The notes beneath the pieces are model-generated. The model was not told where the DNA came from and did no database searches. It was given only the letters and a program-made list of their open reading frames with translations. A program made the translations under genes and the position numbers. This document shows positions 23,060 to 35,299 of a DNA stretch of 64,000 nucleotides, piece by piece. Positions within the stretch are counted from its first letter, which is position 1; each line of letters opens with the position of its first letter. Origin of the DNA: Gnetum montanum (lineage: Eukaryota > Streptophyta > Gnetopsida > Gnetales > Gnetaceae); NCBI GenBank assembly GCA_015680685.1, contig MNCI01011140.1, forward strand, positions 613,489 through 677,488, given 5' to 3'.

Positions 23060-24430
23060 GGATTAGTGGGTAATTATTTAGTTATAGCCCTAGCAAAGAG
23101 AAGTTCATCATGAAACTGATCAGATAGTGAGCTTTCCTTCTCTTTTTTGTCCCATCTTAATTGAGACAAGTGGTTAGTGACCACATTCTCAGTTTCCTTT
23201 TGATCGACCATTGTAGGATCAAATTCCTGCAAGATTGCCAACCACCATATAACACAAGGGCTCACCGTTGGCATATTCATCAGGAAGCAAATTGCACTAT
23301 GATCCATGTGCACAAACACCTTGTATCCAAGCACATGGTACTTGAATTTCTCCAAGGTAAGCATCACTATCATCAATTCTTTTTCTATGGTGGTGTAGTT
23401 TAGCTATGCACCCACAATGCTTCGACTTGCACAATGGATGTAATAAGGATGTTTCTAATCATCCAACTATGTAAACATGTCCCCCAAGGCATAATTTGAT
23501 ACATCTATCATGATGTGAAATAGTCTAGACCAATCTGGTGCTCATAGAATTGGAGTTTCTAAGAGTTTCTCTTTTAGTTATTAAACTACATTTTCACATT
23601 TCTTAGTCCAAAAAAATGGAGCATCTTTCTTTATTAGCTCAATTAATGGTTTTGCAATCTTAGATAAATTCTCTATGAATCTTCAGTAGTAACCAGTGTA
23701 TCCAAGGAATGACTAGACATCTTTTACAATTTCTGGTTGATAAGTAATTCCTTGGAGGACCCTAATCCTTTCAGAATTAACCTCAATTCCTACTTCTGAG
23801 ATTTTATGCCCCCAACATAATGCCCTCCTAGACCATCAAATGGCTCTTCTTCTAATTGATTCAAAGATTGATCTCCACACATCTTTTGAGCACTTACTCA
23901 AGATGGTCTAAGGCTTGCTGAAATTTAGTCCCATAGGTGGAGAATTCATCCATAAATACTTTCACCTAGCTACTTATTTGCTGCTAAAAAATACTCAAGA
24001 CCAGGCATTAGAATGAGGAAAGGGCATTACACAAGCCAAATGGCATCTTTTGATACACAAACATTTCCTAGGGACTCATGAATGTGATTTTGGCCTAGTC
24101 TTCTAGTGTAATCTGAATTTGGTTATAGCCACTATAACCATCTAGAAAGCTAAAGATGCAATGCCCAGAAATGGTGTCCAAAACCTAATCCACAAATGGC
24201 AACAAGAAGTGATCTTTGAATGTTTCCATGTTCAATAGCCTAAAATCAATGCAAACCTACCAGTTACCACCTTTCTTTAGCACTATCACTAGTGGGCTAA
24301 CCCACTCGCTATCTACAATGGGATAGATGAACCCTGCCTTGAGGAGTTATTCGATTTCCTCTTTAACAATCTACTCCAATTTGATGTTCAATTGCCACTA
24401 CAGCTACCTCTTTGGCTTTATGGCCAAATC
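23060..24430 (-). pseudogene. reverse transcriptase and RNase H of E2
   Basis: RT: GYSGYNQIQI near 24120, MPFGLCNA near 24040, VFMDEFSTYG near 23950 (YMDD-box position, second Asp changed to Glu), then LEQVLKRC-like and EGIMLG near 23820. RNase H: after the connection region near 23500 comes ASRSIVGAQLNYTT-like sequence, then LEKFKYHVLGYKVFVHMDHSAI near 23330 and ENVVTNHLSQLRWD near 23160. A 100-residue open piece lies at 23074-23376. Elsewhere stops and frameshifts break the frame. Together the domains would copy element RNA into DNA and remove the RNA strand. Confidence 0.8.
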
Positions 24431-24999
24431 AATATAGATATGATGGGTAGCATATCCTAGGATCAATCCTTGTGAATTCAAGATATGACCAAGCAAAGGT
24501 TGTTAGCCATCTATTAACCATTTTTAGTACCATCTTATTTTGTTCAAGAGTAAGATTTGCATTGATTATTACCAACTTTCCATTTTTCAAGAATGCATAT
24601 TTCATGCTAGCAAGTAGAGTTTTCAACTCAAGGGACTCTTATTTAAATTTTTCAAGAATTTCCAACTCTCCCCAATTGGTATCATCAATCTCATCAAAAA
24701 AAAGTTGGTAATAAACTTACTCTAGTTCATCCATGCCTTCCATGTAGGCACATGTTAGGTGCTCAATAGATTCCATGCAAAGTATTGAGCTACTCTTAGG
24801 GTCAGCTGTCAGCCACTTGGTGCCCTTCTACTTTGTGGTTGTTGTGTACAGGCACCTTTTACTTTTAGAAATATTAGCACACTAACTTCATGCTTTGATA
24901 GATACACTATTAATGGTCCATGATTTCTACACATAGTGGCACCCTGTATCACTATACGTGATGCATGGGACTTTCTTCCTCTTGATCTTTTTGAATGCA

Positions 25000-25440
25000 T
25001 TTTCTTTAGAGATTTCAAGGGAAAGATCTCGGATCCCTAATCATGCATTAATAGTTCTTAGCCAAGCCCTTCCCATGATGATTGGGAACTCCCCTAAAAT
25101 TTTCCACTTGTATCACCAGGAAATTGGTGTAGTAGGACCATCCAAAAATGGTGGTCAAAATATCCTCCACTAGTTCCAAGGGAATAGTGATGGAATAATT
25201 AGCCAACTCAAAATGGATGTTGCTCTTATTGAGTAGAGGTAGGTTCTAAGCTTTATACGTCTCATGGGAAATAAAATTAACACCAAAACCTAAATCTAGA
25301 AGAGCCTTGGAAGTTTCATTCCCAACAATTTGAAGGTAAATAAGGGGAGTTCCAGGATTAGATAGTTTCTTGGGAAGGTGGCTAGCCTTTATCCAATTAG
25401 TTACTGCATGAGTTAACATGAGTATATGCACTTTGGAAGG
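25000..25440 (-). pseudogene. aspartic protease of E2, catalytic motif altered
   Basis: The open piece (25431-25246) reads LTHAVTNWIKASHLPKKL then ALLDLGFGVNFIS. The aspartate is kept but the usual Ser/Thr of DSG/DTG is Leu. Downstream, past a stop, the hydrophobic flap region and an IMGRAWLRT-like signature near 25070 remain. Compared with E1 the same domain order is seen. Confidence 0.7.
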
Positions 25441-25442
25441 TG

Positions 25443-25461
25443 TTTTTTTTTTTTTTTTTTT
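25443..25461. repeat. poly-T run in E2
   Basis: A T homopolymer of about 19 bases between the protease and gag of E2, not present at the matching place in E1 or E3. It may be replication slippage or an assembly-sensitive run. Confidence 0.8.
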
Positions 25462-26029
25462 GAAGGGGACCCGAATGGATTAAATGTAAAGGAAGATAGA
25501 AAAGTAGGATTACTAGTTGTAGGTGTAATGGTTCAAAAGAATGGTCTTTTTCATGATCTAGTTTCTGAACCACTTAACTAAGAAGCTGACTATAAATTAA
25601 CAACCCTCATTACATTGCGTTTGTTGTGAATGAGGTGGAATTTCTTCCTACATTGATAGAATAGGTCATAACTAGGTTGAGGATAAGGGGACATATGCCA
25701 AAGGATGAGAAGGATAATATGGATGTGGGGAATTTTCCCTAGGAGATGGAGAATGAGTTTGGTAATACTTAGGAGGTTAGTAGTGATGTTGGAAGGTGGC
25801 ATGATTAGAAGAGTCATGCAGAGAAATGGGTTGCTAAACATAGTACCCATATAGATCTAGTTGTCATTAAGGGTATTGTTGCCTTGGTGGTGGCATCCTC
25901 CATGACTATGGGTGCTACCACTACTGTCACTACTCATGGTTGTGGTAGAGCTCCACTTGGATAATAAGCTTGTTGCTGTTGGTGGAACTACCTTAGATTA
26001 CCTTGAGGATAAGGCAATCTTATGGGTGC

Positions 26030-27746
26030 TTTCCTTCTTGCCAGTCTTAAATTCAGCACATACACCCTAGACTCTTGCAAGTGTGACACAATAGGGAAAC
26101 ATCCTTTAGGATGTTCATATTGGTAGATGTCACATCCTCCATCATCATCTGATTTTATTTCCACAACTTCTTCTACTATAGTAGCTTTGCCCTCACCCCT
26201 TTAGTAGGCACGTTTAGCTTCTCTATGCCCCTTGCAATCATAATGACTACTCTACTCTCTTGATTCTTTTGTGATTTTTAGAGCAGTTTGGAATTTTTTA
26301 TTCAAAGAGTCTCTTGGAAAAAAGTTTTTGGATTGGCAAGGTCTGTTACTACACCAACTCCTCCTCTTTGTCACAAAATCAAGCCTCCTTTTTCTAATGG
26401 AAAGATCCCTATTATATTCCTCAACACTTTTTCATTTCCTCAGCTCTCCTTCTTCTTTTGGTACTTGCTCTATCAGCCTTTGGATCTAATGAGCTTTAAG
26501 TTCTAATAGTATTCCTTGGGCATAGACCCCAAGAGTTCTTCTTATTTCTGATCTAAGTCCATCTATGATGTGACAAAGTTATTTCCATTGAGAAAAATCA
26601 TTGTTAGGGCATCGGTGTATGAGAGAATAGTACCTACCCATGGTGGTGTCCAAGGGTTCATGTGTTCCTTACTTCCGTTCTTGAATCTTCCTTCTCATAT
26701 TAGACACTTGGGAGTATATCTGATATTTATCATTGAACAACTCTAGCATTGCAGTCCACCTACAAATGGATTCTAGCTCTAAGGACTAATACCAGCTTTC
26801 TACTTCATTGATGAGTGTTCTGGGAAATAGCTTTAATTTCTACCAATAATTTTCAATATTCTATAAGTTATGGGCATCATGAAAGTCTTGAAGATCTATT
26901 TGTGGATTGGAGTTATATCCCCCCTCAAATCTAGGGATATTGTTCATGTTAAGTCGCTTGATCTGATAATTTTTCACATGCCTAGTTAGAATTTTTACTA
27001 CCTCTATAATGTTTAGCATGCTTCAAGTGGCAAGAAGAGGTTCATCATCATCATTATTTAGATGGTGCCTACGATTTCATCTGCTACCTCTTTGTTCATG
27101 AAGGTCTTTGCGATTATCATTGTCCCATTATTCACCTTCATCATGGTTGTTCTTTTTATAACATTTGATAAAACTAGAAGAGGAAGAAGATGATGCATAT
27201 AAAGAGGATGAAGAGGGAGGATGACTACCACCACCATAGTGTTTTCCACCTCCTTTACGCTTGTTATGGCCATATTCGTTAGCTTTCTTGTTATCTTGAT
27301 GCTTGCCCAAGCCCCTACTTTGACTCCCACTTTTATCTAAACTTGGATTGTTGATAGTGAACTATAGGTTCAAGTTCAAGCTTCCATTACTAATATTAGG
27401 GGTGGAAAATCTTCATGTTGAGAACCCCTATAGGGAGGATCCTAATTTTCATTTTGGTTCAATAAGAACAAGGGGTTTGTGAACTGTTTTCCCTTCAAAG
27501 CCTCATGATTCTTCTCCTAGTGTTAATCTCTCCTACATTGTGTTTTAGTGGGATGGTAGTCATTGTTATGCATAATGTATTCCTCATGAAGATCCTAGAT
27601 GCCTAACCTCCTAAGAGTTTGGAGTAGCATCCCAAACATAGATTGATAGGGAGGCATTACAATGTTGCCCTCCATATCTCGCCACTGCAATTGTTCATCC
27701 TGATGCAGGATGAAGGTGAAGTCAAGCACATACTCATCTAGATGAG
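26030..27746 (-). pseudogene. gag of E2, main part
   Basis: Capsid-like landmarks at 26750-26480: MLELFNDKYQIYSQVSNM, THEPLDTTMGRYYSLIHRC and HIIDGLRSEIRRTLGVYAQG, almost the same as E1. The zinc-knuckle near 26110 has become CDIYQYEHPKGCFP, with the second Cys lost to Tyr. N-terminal to it is the charged, Ser/His/Lys-rich segment (27330-27060). The 5' end of this gag lies on the far side of E3, at 41136-41202. Confidence 0.78.
27742..27746. repeat. target-site duplication of E3, left copy
   Basis: ATGAG directly before the left LTR, identical to 41131-41135 directly after the right LTR. The duplicated pentamer belongs to E2 gag. Removing E3 and one copy restores co-linearity of E2 with the gag of E3. 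Confidence 0.92.
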
Positions 27747-28704
27747 TGATGAGTGGTGAAGGGTACCCCTATGACCAACCATATGAATCACGAAGTATTC
27801 ATGCATGATTTGGTCAAATTCTGCAAACTCTATGTCTTTTGCCACACTAGTCCTCTAGGAAGTGATCTTTGTCCTAATAGTCATTCATTTTTTTCTCAAT
27901 TACACTTGTGATGTACGAGGATATGGTTAAGTATAATTAAGGCATATAATTTTTATTATTTTATGTTTTACATTTTTGGTGCTTGAATTAGAGAGATAAA
28001 GTAATTTAATAACTAATTTAATTTAACTACTTAACTGATCTCTAACTAGTCCTAACATAAGCATCTAGTCCCACTTTCCATACAAGTCCTAAACCCATGT
28101 ATCCACTACTACATTACCAAGCACTATGCTACTGGGTGAACCAAGTAATAATGATGTGAGGATTACCAAGTGAATATGTGTTTAAGCTTGAAGCAGTCAT
28201 ACTTATGTGTTTAATCTATTTAGCTTAATTAATTAACTAATCACTCAAAGTCTAATTTAACTTAATTTATCATAATTAATGAAAATAATAAATGCATAAA
28301 TAAATCATTAATCTATTCTAAGTGTTGCAAGGTTTGATCAAAAGGCCCATCTTTATTTCTGTACACACTGGTGTGGTTTAGGTATAATAGTGCTTGAATA
28401 AAGATCCATACACTTTCTGACTCCTGCTATAGGCACTCAGAGAAATATTCTAACTTTCAAATGAAAAAACTACAAGAGCTTTGCTACTACTATGACATGA
28501 CTTCCCATAAACATAGCTATGAGCTTATATTTATAGTTTTTATTACAAGGCTCCATCAACAAGGCCCCGTTGATGTAGCAAATGCTATGCCGATGTGGCC
28601 TCATCGATGGGACAACACCATGTAAATAGGACCCTGTCAATGAGGGCACATCAACAAGGCCACATCAATGAGGGCCCATCAATGTGATACTTTAACACTC
28701 ATAG
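27747..28704 (-). repeat. E3 3' LTR (958 bp)
   Basis: Begins TGATGAGTGG. The other end reads ACTCATAG where the partner has GCTCATCA, so the terminal bases are mutated. It is co-linear with 40171-41130 and abuts a purine tract (complement of TACACCCATGAC at 28705). Confidence 0.9.
28525..28690 (-). promoter_or_regulatory. E3 LTR promoter: TATA box plus CATCRAY/GGCC array
   Basis: On the minus strand TATAAATATAAG (complement of 28524-28535) is preceded by about eight short units of the form CATCAACAAGGCC, CATCGATGGG, CCGATGTGGCC and CATCAATGAGGGC in both orientations (28553-28688). This is the same position as the GATATC array of E1, E2 and E4 but with a different motif. A copy of the motif (CATCGATGAGGCC) also lies inside E3 at 32312-32324. 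Confidence 0.55.
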
Positions 28705-28912
28705 TACACCCATGACTAAATGCAAACTCATCCACAATTTTCTTTACAAAATTGGAAAGGTATGAAATTATTTACTAACTCTTGACATAACAAACTAACA
28801 TGACAAAACTAAGTGCCTGAGTGTATAAATCAACTCATTACAAAAATTATGGTGTTCATGAAACAAAATTGAACACCATGACATGACTACACAAAATTGG
28901 ATAGCACATCCT

Positions 28913-31783
28913 CTAATGCCATGAAGGCAGTGGAGAAGATGAGACAATCCAAGGTAAAGGAGGCTTCTGAGGTTCTGAAGGACCTTCGTTGGCTTTGAGC
29001 ATGTGTGGTGGCTGAGGCAGTTGTGGCTATCTTGCTATAGCTACAACTTTTGGCAGAAGGTGAAAGGCATCTAGTAATGCCTTCATCTTCTCCTCCTTAC
29101 TCCAAGGATCATTCACAATCCATGTGCCATCATTAATGTGGACTAGAATTGGAATATGCCACTAACAAGGCATTACTGAGAATAACTTCTTTACATTCAC
29201 AAAACAACCAACAAAATATTTACATTCAATATCAAATGCCTTTACTATGTTTTGTAGCTCCTAGTAGCCATTCACCCTTCTGGCCAAGTTCTCACTGGTA
29301 GATCTTTGATTAATGTATTTGCCCTTAAGAACTTTGAGTTCAATATTTTCCACTACAATCTTCTACTTGGTGTCTTTATGATGCTTGAACTTGACCTCAT
29401 ACAACAAGTACGAGCTGGCCAACTACTTCTCTAGTTCTGACCATGGACATCTAGTAGTCAACATGGCCAAATTTTCATATCAAAGATTGGTAAGATCCAT
29501 GTATTTCATCATCTCTTGAATTTAGAACTCCTTCATGTGGATTTCCACTTTATTATAGACATTTATCCCATCAATGATAGGCTACCATAATTCTCTTCCT
29601 TTTTAGAGTTGTTTAAGGGTTTCATTTACTTTTGCCTTTGCCAACTAGATGTGTTTTTCATTTACTTCTTTCTATAGACCAACCTAATATTTATAATTAT
29701 CCTTGACTCTCTCAAATTTGAGAGCCTCTAATATCTAGGAAGATACCTTGATCATAGTCTTTTGGTGAAGGGCACAGACCTCCTCCATGGATAGGTTTCT
29801 GTTTTCTACTATCAATCTTCTTAGTTCTATGTTTGCTCTAGCCAGTTGCTCCTATTATTGATGGACGAAGTTGGTTAATTATTGTTTGTGCACATCAACA
29901 TTCTGTAGGTGATGGTTCTTTGGGGTCAATTGTACATTCTCCTAGTAGGTCTAATCCAAGGCCTTTTGAATTTTGTGTTGTGTGGCCTTTGCCAATGATC
30001 AGTAGAACACCACCATTTCCATCACAACCTCAACCCCTTTTAGTTTCATGTGAAGCTATTCAATAGCTTCATCTCTTGTCAATGCTAAGTTGAGAAATGT
30101 AGGGTCAATAATTTGGGCTCTTAATTCAAAAACTTCAATAACCAAGTGTTCATTCAACTCCTTGGCTATTTCAAGTTGCCCCTCTAAGATGATGTTTTTG
30201 TCCCTTACCTCTAGCAACTCTGATTGGGTTGTAGTAATATTGTCTAGAAGATTAGAGACATCTGAAAGCTGTTGTCCATTTCCCACTAGTCAATCCAGTA
30301 GTTCTTCATGTTATGCTACATTTATTCTATCTCTTATGGTTCCTATGAATGTCCACACATCCTTGAGTGTAGTGACATTTGATACAGATGTCATAGGTGC
30401 ATTGAGGATTTCAGTTATTCTATTAGCAACCACCTCTACTACTATCTCCTACCCTTGGTGATGCATCACTAATACTATTGCCCCCTCACCTTCCTCTAAG
30501 TGCATTGAGAAGGTCATGGCATTCCCAAAAATTTCTAGGAGTGGCTAATGTTCTGTGAGAGATACCATGACCTTTCTAGCACTAGGATTTAATCTCATGG
30601 TCAACTGCATTCTTTGGATTGAAAAAATGGATCCACCTCCACCCATCAAACTAATTGTTCAAGCCATCTCATTTAGGTCACTCATTGCTAGTCCATACAT
30701 AGATGGATCCCTGCCACTCATGCTTGCTTGTTGCTCTTCTTCATTCTAGAACCATTCTTAGTACTTGTATAACCATTAGGCTATTGAAGCAATGTCTGGC
30801 ACAATTGTTTGAGAGGTAGGTGGAGGTGATGGCTACTACTCCTCTTCTTAAATGATCATTGCAAGTGTCTTATCTTTCATCATCTATGCCCATTTAGTAG
30901 GCAAAGCATGCCTAATAACATTGTTTGTATAATAGACTATTCATTTCCTCCGATAAATTTTTTTGATGACACATGGAAAGGGGAGTGCCTTTCTTCCACA
31001 TTCATTTTCTTTAAACCACTTCCTCATCTCTAGATAGATCAACTATGGAAGGTTGATAGGGAATCTCCCATTCAGAGTGATGCATGCATGGGCAGAAAAG
31101 ATGGCAATTTTGCTTGGCCTCACCATGGGATTGTGGTGGAAGGTTGCAATCTTGTAGTGGATCTTTTCTGCCAGTGTGAGTGCACCAAACTCCTTACAAT
31201 CAATACCATAGCATCATCACGTCCATTTTTTCTTGATGTTGGAGTCCACCTACATTGGAATCTTAGTGAGATTCATCCTTGTTTCTAGCAACCTGAGCAC
31301 TTTAGCAATGGCCTGCACCAAGTAGGACACTAAGATGTCCTTGATTTTGACCATTGAACTAGCTTTCTTATTGTTCTACAATAAAAATATCTCTTCCATG
31401 TACCACTCCCACATGGAAGTGATGATTGGCCACATGGGAGAGGCCTTCAGTTGGTCCTACATTTCTTTTGGTACTTGCTCCAGAAAATGGCCAAAGTTTA
31501 ACTCTTAAAGCACTATTTTTTAGACCTTCCTTAATCTAAGCAAATTCAGGCAAGCTTCTATCAAGGTCACCTCGAGATTTGCTTATTGAGCTAGCACATC
31601 ATCCTAGTTGGAATGTTCTATTGCTGCTACTAGTTTTGAAATCTGTCAAATAGATTCTACCTTAGCCTCTCCCCTAAGAGGACTTATGGTGTGGGTTACA
31701 AGTGATTCTTCTTGGGCTTGTTCTTAGCCCCTTTCCATTCTAGACCATTTCTTCCTTGGTTGAGATGGATCTACTTCCTGCAT
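28913..31783 (-). pseudogene. extra ORF of E3: globular domain plus long coiled coil
   Basis: From an ATG at 31783 (MQEVDPSQPRKKWSRMERG) to a stop near 28913, about 950 codons with scattered stops. N-terminal region: polar. About 31530-30850: a globular domain with ELNFGHFLEQVPKEM, SPMWPIITSMWEWYMEEI, EFGALTLAEKIHYKIAT and RKALPFPCVIKKI, co-linear with the ORF at 49054-50690 in E4. About 30290-29100: long heptad-like coiled coil (for example ELLEVRDKNIILEGQLEIAK and KAKVNETLKQL). C-terminal about 150 residues: mixed, with YFVGCFVNVKKLFSVMPC and a Pro-rich tail. No signal peptide or membrane segment is seen. It resembles the 'putative plant transposon protein' type found beside gypsy elements. 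The role is unknown, and an env-like or structural protein is only a guess from position. Confidence 0.65.
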
Positions 31784-34000
31784 GTGTTTCCCTTTTGACG
31801 TCATCCACAGTCATAACATATCCATGGATTAGTAGATATAATGTGTAACTTTGAATATTTTGAGTGCCTTATCCTATTATATAGTTACACTTTAGATAAG
31901 CTTGAACCATGGTAGGTTGATTATTTTATTAATTATTTATTGTAAATTTCATCAAATATTTTTAGAAAGGTTTAAGTCTTATAATTTGATGTTTGATAGT
32001 TGATTTTTTAGTTAAACCTTTGTGGGACTTAGAAAAAAAGATGAAAATATTTCTATCAAAAATGGCACATTTGTGGTCCTCATGACTAAGAGCTTACCTT
32101 CAATAACTACAAGGTTGAAGAACAGAATGATTTGAATAAATGGTTAGGAAGTTATGGGCTCTAGAAGGTTCTAGGCTCTGAAAATTTGAAAAACTTCCTT
32201 GGTGTTTGTGAGAAAATGTAAAAATTTGAAAGTGGATTCACACATATATATAGTATTTCTCCACTATGTTGACAAGGCTACATATATGAGGCCTCATATA
32301 CACATCTACTCCATCGATGAGGCCTCATATATGGAACTCGTAGGGAAAATTTTGAATTTTGAATATCTTAAAAAATACAAGGAATTTCTCAATGAATTTG
32401 GGGTCCATGGAGTTCTAGAAAAGCCAAGAATATGATAAAATCATTGATGAGGATCTTTGAAAGTTCAAAATTCAAAAAAATTGATGGAGAATATGTTTAT
32501 TAAACAAAATATGTAAAGGCACACATGGATCAATGTAGAAGATGGGTGTACAAAAGATTTTGATTGCAAGAATACCTAAGGATAAGGTACTAAATGAGCC
32601 CAACTAAGAGATATGCAAGTGGATCCTCCCCATAGTAGGCACATACCTTGTTTGCCTTTGCATCACCTCAACCTAAGGAGTCCATAGGTCTGATAGGTGA
32701 TTAAGGGCTGATGGAGTTAAGGACCAAAACCTAGAATATTCTACCTAAGAATTTAAGTACATTAGACCAAGACATCGAATCAAGAACATGGACTTTGGAA
32801 GTGAGGTGAGTTATGGATAATAGAAATAGATGATGGATATGGTGGAATGGAATTCAAATTGAGGTCATAAGAAGTCCCTTTTGGAGTTTGTGTTTAAAAT
32901 GACCTGAAGAGATCCATCCTTAGTCCAGACTAAAACCAACCTCTTTCAGTGACTTCACATCACCACTCTAAGATTGATCCACCCCCTCAATACACAAGAG
33001 TATTTCCAAAAAACAACCACCATTCCATAAAGAGAAGAAAAGATAATTAGAAAGTGAGAGAGGACCCTAGTTAAAGGGGACCTTCAAGCATGGGTAACAT
33101 GTCTTTCTAGTCCCATAACTAGTCCTTGTAGCTTGTTTATTTGTCTAAGGTATATTCTTTGAATTTCCATCATGTTTTTTTATTTTTATTTTTACACTTT
33201 TTCTATTTTTTTTCTTTTGGATGGAAGCCACACCATGCATAGAATTTATTCAACTTCATGTTATTAGCTAACATGGACTGGTAAGAAGCCTATGAAAACA
33301 CTCAAGCACCCAAGTAAGTAAAAGAGTACAAAGAATATTGAGTTCCCTTGAAGTCCCATTCTATGCAAATGTTTGAATCCTTCCCAATTCCATACACTAC
33401 CAAGGTCACAAATTTATTAAAATTTTATTTAATAAAAGAGACCTCAAACTTCCAAGACAAGGAAAATCATAGAGTTTGTGAATGGGTGGATGTCATGGAA
33501 TCACTGCTTGTTCCATGAAAATGAAACCATGACTTAGCCATCAATACAAACATTCAGAAATAGAAACTAGACATTAGCAAATAAAACATTAAGCACAAAA
33601 CACCATTAGTAGCAACTACACCACCATTGTGTCCTATTGGTGCAAAGCACATTTATTAGCAAAAATTTGAAAATCACACTCAAACAAAGTAAAATATATA
33701 AGAAAGTGTAAAATATTCAAAAAATATGTAAATTTACTAACAATGGTGTAAAAAAATGGTGTAAAATCAAAAAGGTGTAAAATAAACAAATTGCAAGGAC
33801 AAAAATGTGCAAAACAAAAAATAGGGAAACTAAGCCACGTGTATGATTAAAATGGATGGCCATCTCCCCCATGACTAAGTTGGAAGGAGAATATTTGAAA
33901 TATTGAGCATGGTTGTTCATCTACTGAGGTATTTATTGCACTAGCTTTCTTGGGCTCATGGAAAGACTTTGCCTATTAAATGTTGACCAACTGCTTTTTA
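31784..34000 (-). other. E3 spacer between integrase and extra ORF
   Basis: Non-coding, block-by-block similar to the 3' regions of E1, E2 and E5. It has purine-tract-like motifs at 32077-32090 and 33861-33879, an A-rich zone at 33680-33825, and a good donor-like AAG/GTAAGC (complement of 32091-32100). Its conservation as non-coding DNA in four elements suggests it is part of the transcript leader for the extra ORF, but that is inference. Confidence 0.55.
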
Positions 34001-34379
34001 TTTGGGTTCTTTGGTTTGTATATGATCATGACCCCAGAAGTAAAGGTTTCATCAATTATATAAGGACTTTCCACAAAGTTTGGAATTTAAGTTTTTGAGG
34101 TACATGTGTGGGATTCCAATAAAGAACCTTATCATCTAATTGAAATTTCACTTTTCATATTCTAAGATCATGTCATTATTTGCTAAATGCCTTGTGCACT
34201 TCATTTGAAAATAGGGCTACTAATTGATTTTCATTAGCACATTTAGATTGATTAATGTTTCCTTTTGTGCCAAACTTAGGTCAAGATCCAAGTCACAAGC
34301 TGTTGAGAGTGTCTAGAGCTCAGATTGAATTGGGAGCATTGAAAGTTTTTCATACACCAACTCATAGGAAGAGTAGCCA

Positions 34380-35215
34380 ATAGGAATTTTCCATGTTAAG
34401 TGGTAGCCCCAAAGGGCATCGTTGAGTTTTGTGCTCCAATATCTCCTATATTTGCTTACAGTCTTTGTTAGGATCTTTGTGATCTCCCTATTGGTGACTT
34501 CTAGTTAACCACTGGCTTAAGGGTGATAGGGTATTGTTAATTTATGTTCAACCCCCAAGTAGTGCATTAATTTCCAAAAGGTGCCACCCATAAAATAGGT
34601 TTCATTGTTAGAAATCAATGCATGTGGCACACCAAACCTATTTACAATATGTTGTTGTACAAATTGAGTAGCAATGGATGATGTACAGTCAATGATGGCT
34701 ACTACTTCTATCCATTTGGTACAGTTGTCAAATGCTACGATGATGTACATCTTTTCATTAGACATGGGTGTGATGGAACCCATTAAGTCTATGCCCCATA
34801 TGTCAAAGGGCTCTAGTGGTTGAATCCACTATTAACAACCCTCCCTTCGAGTAGTTATCCCACCATCTTGTTGACAGTGCTCACAGATTTAGAAAAATTA
34901 GTGGATGTCCCTGAAGGTTGTGGGCCAATAGTATCCTACCATTAGGATTTTTATGATCATGCATCTCCCAATATAGTGTCCTTCATAGGGGCCTTCATGA
35001 TCATCTTGGAGAACTCACAATTGATCTACATCAAGGACACACCATTGAACTAGGCCATCGACACACATCTTGTAAAAATGTCCATTGATTTCCATGAAGT
35101 ACTTAGCTAGATGAAGAAAATATTGTTTATTCCTATGGTCTAGATCTTGTGGCATCTCTTGAGTAAGAAGAGAAGTGAGGATACCATCATACCATGTTGG
35201 TTCTATGGGCATTTT
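34380..35215 (-). pseudogene. integrase of E3
   Basis: Zinc-binding stretch near 35010-34860 (HEGPYEGHY... then CEHCQQDGG), then the core in a clean 88-residue piece (34783-34517): GSITPMSNEKMYIIVAFDNC with the first Asp, FGVPHALISNNETYF where the second catalytic Asp is Asn and Gly is Glu, and LGVEHKLTIPYHP. The order and spacing match E2. Downstream stops end the frame before the conserved purine motif at 33861. Confidence 0.82.
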
Positions 35216-35299
35216 TTCATTTATTGTAATGGCAAAGAGGAGCTTGTCAGGAAATAGATTAGATAATGGGCTTTCCTCCTCTTTGTTATCCCATCACAA

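Noticed and set aside
30090-30461. 123-residue plus-strand frame
   Set aside because: It is the shadow of the coiled-coil part of the extra ORF on the minus strand, which has family support.
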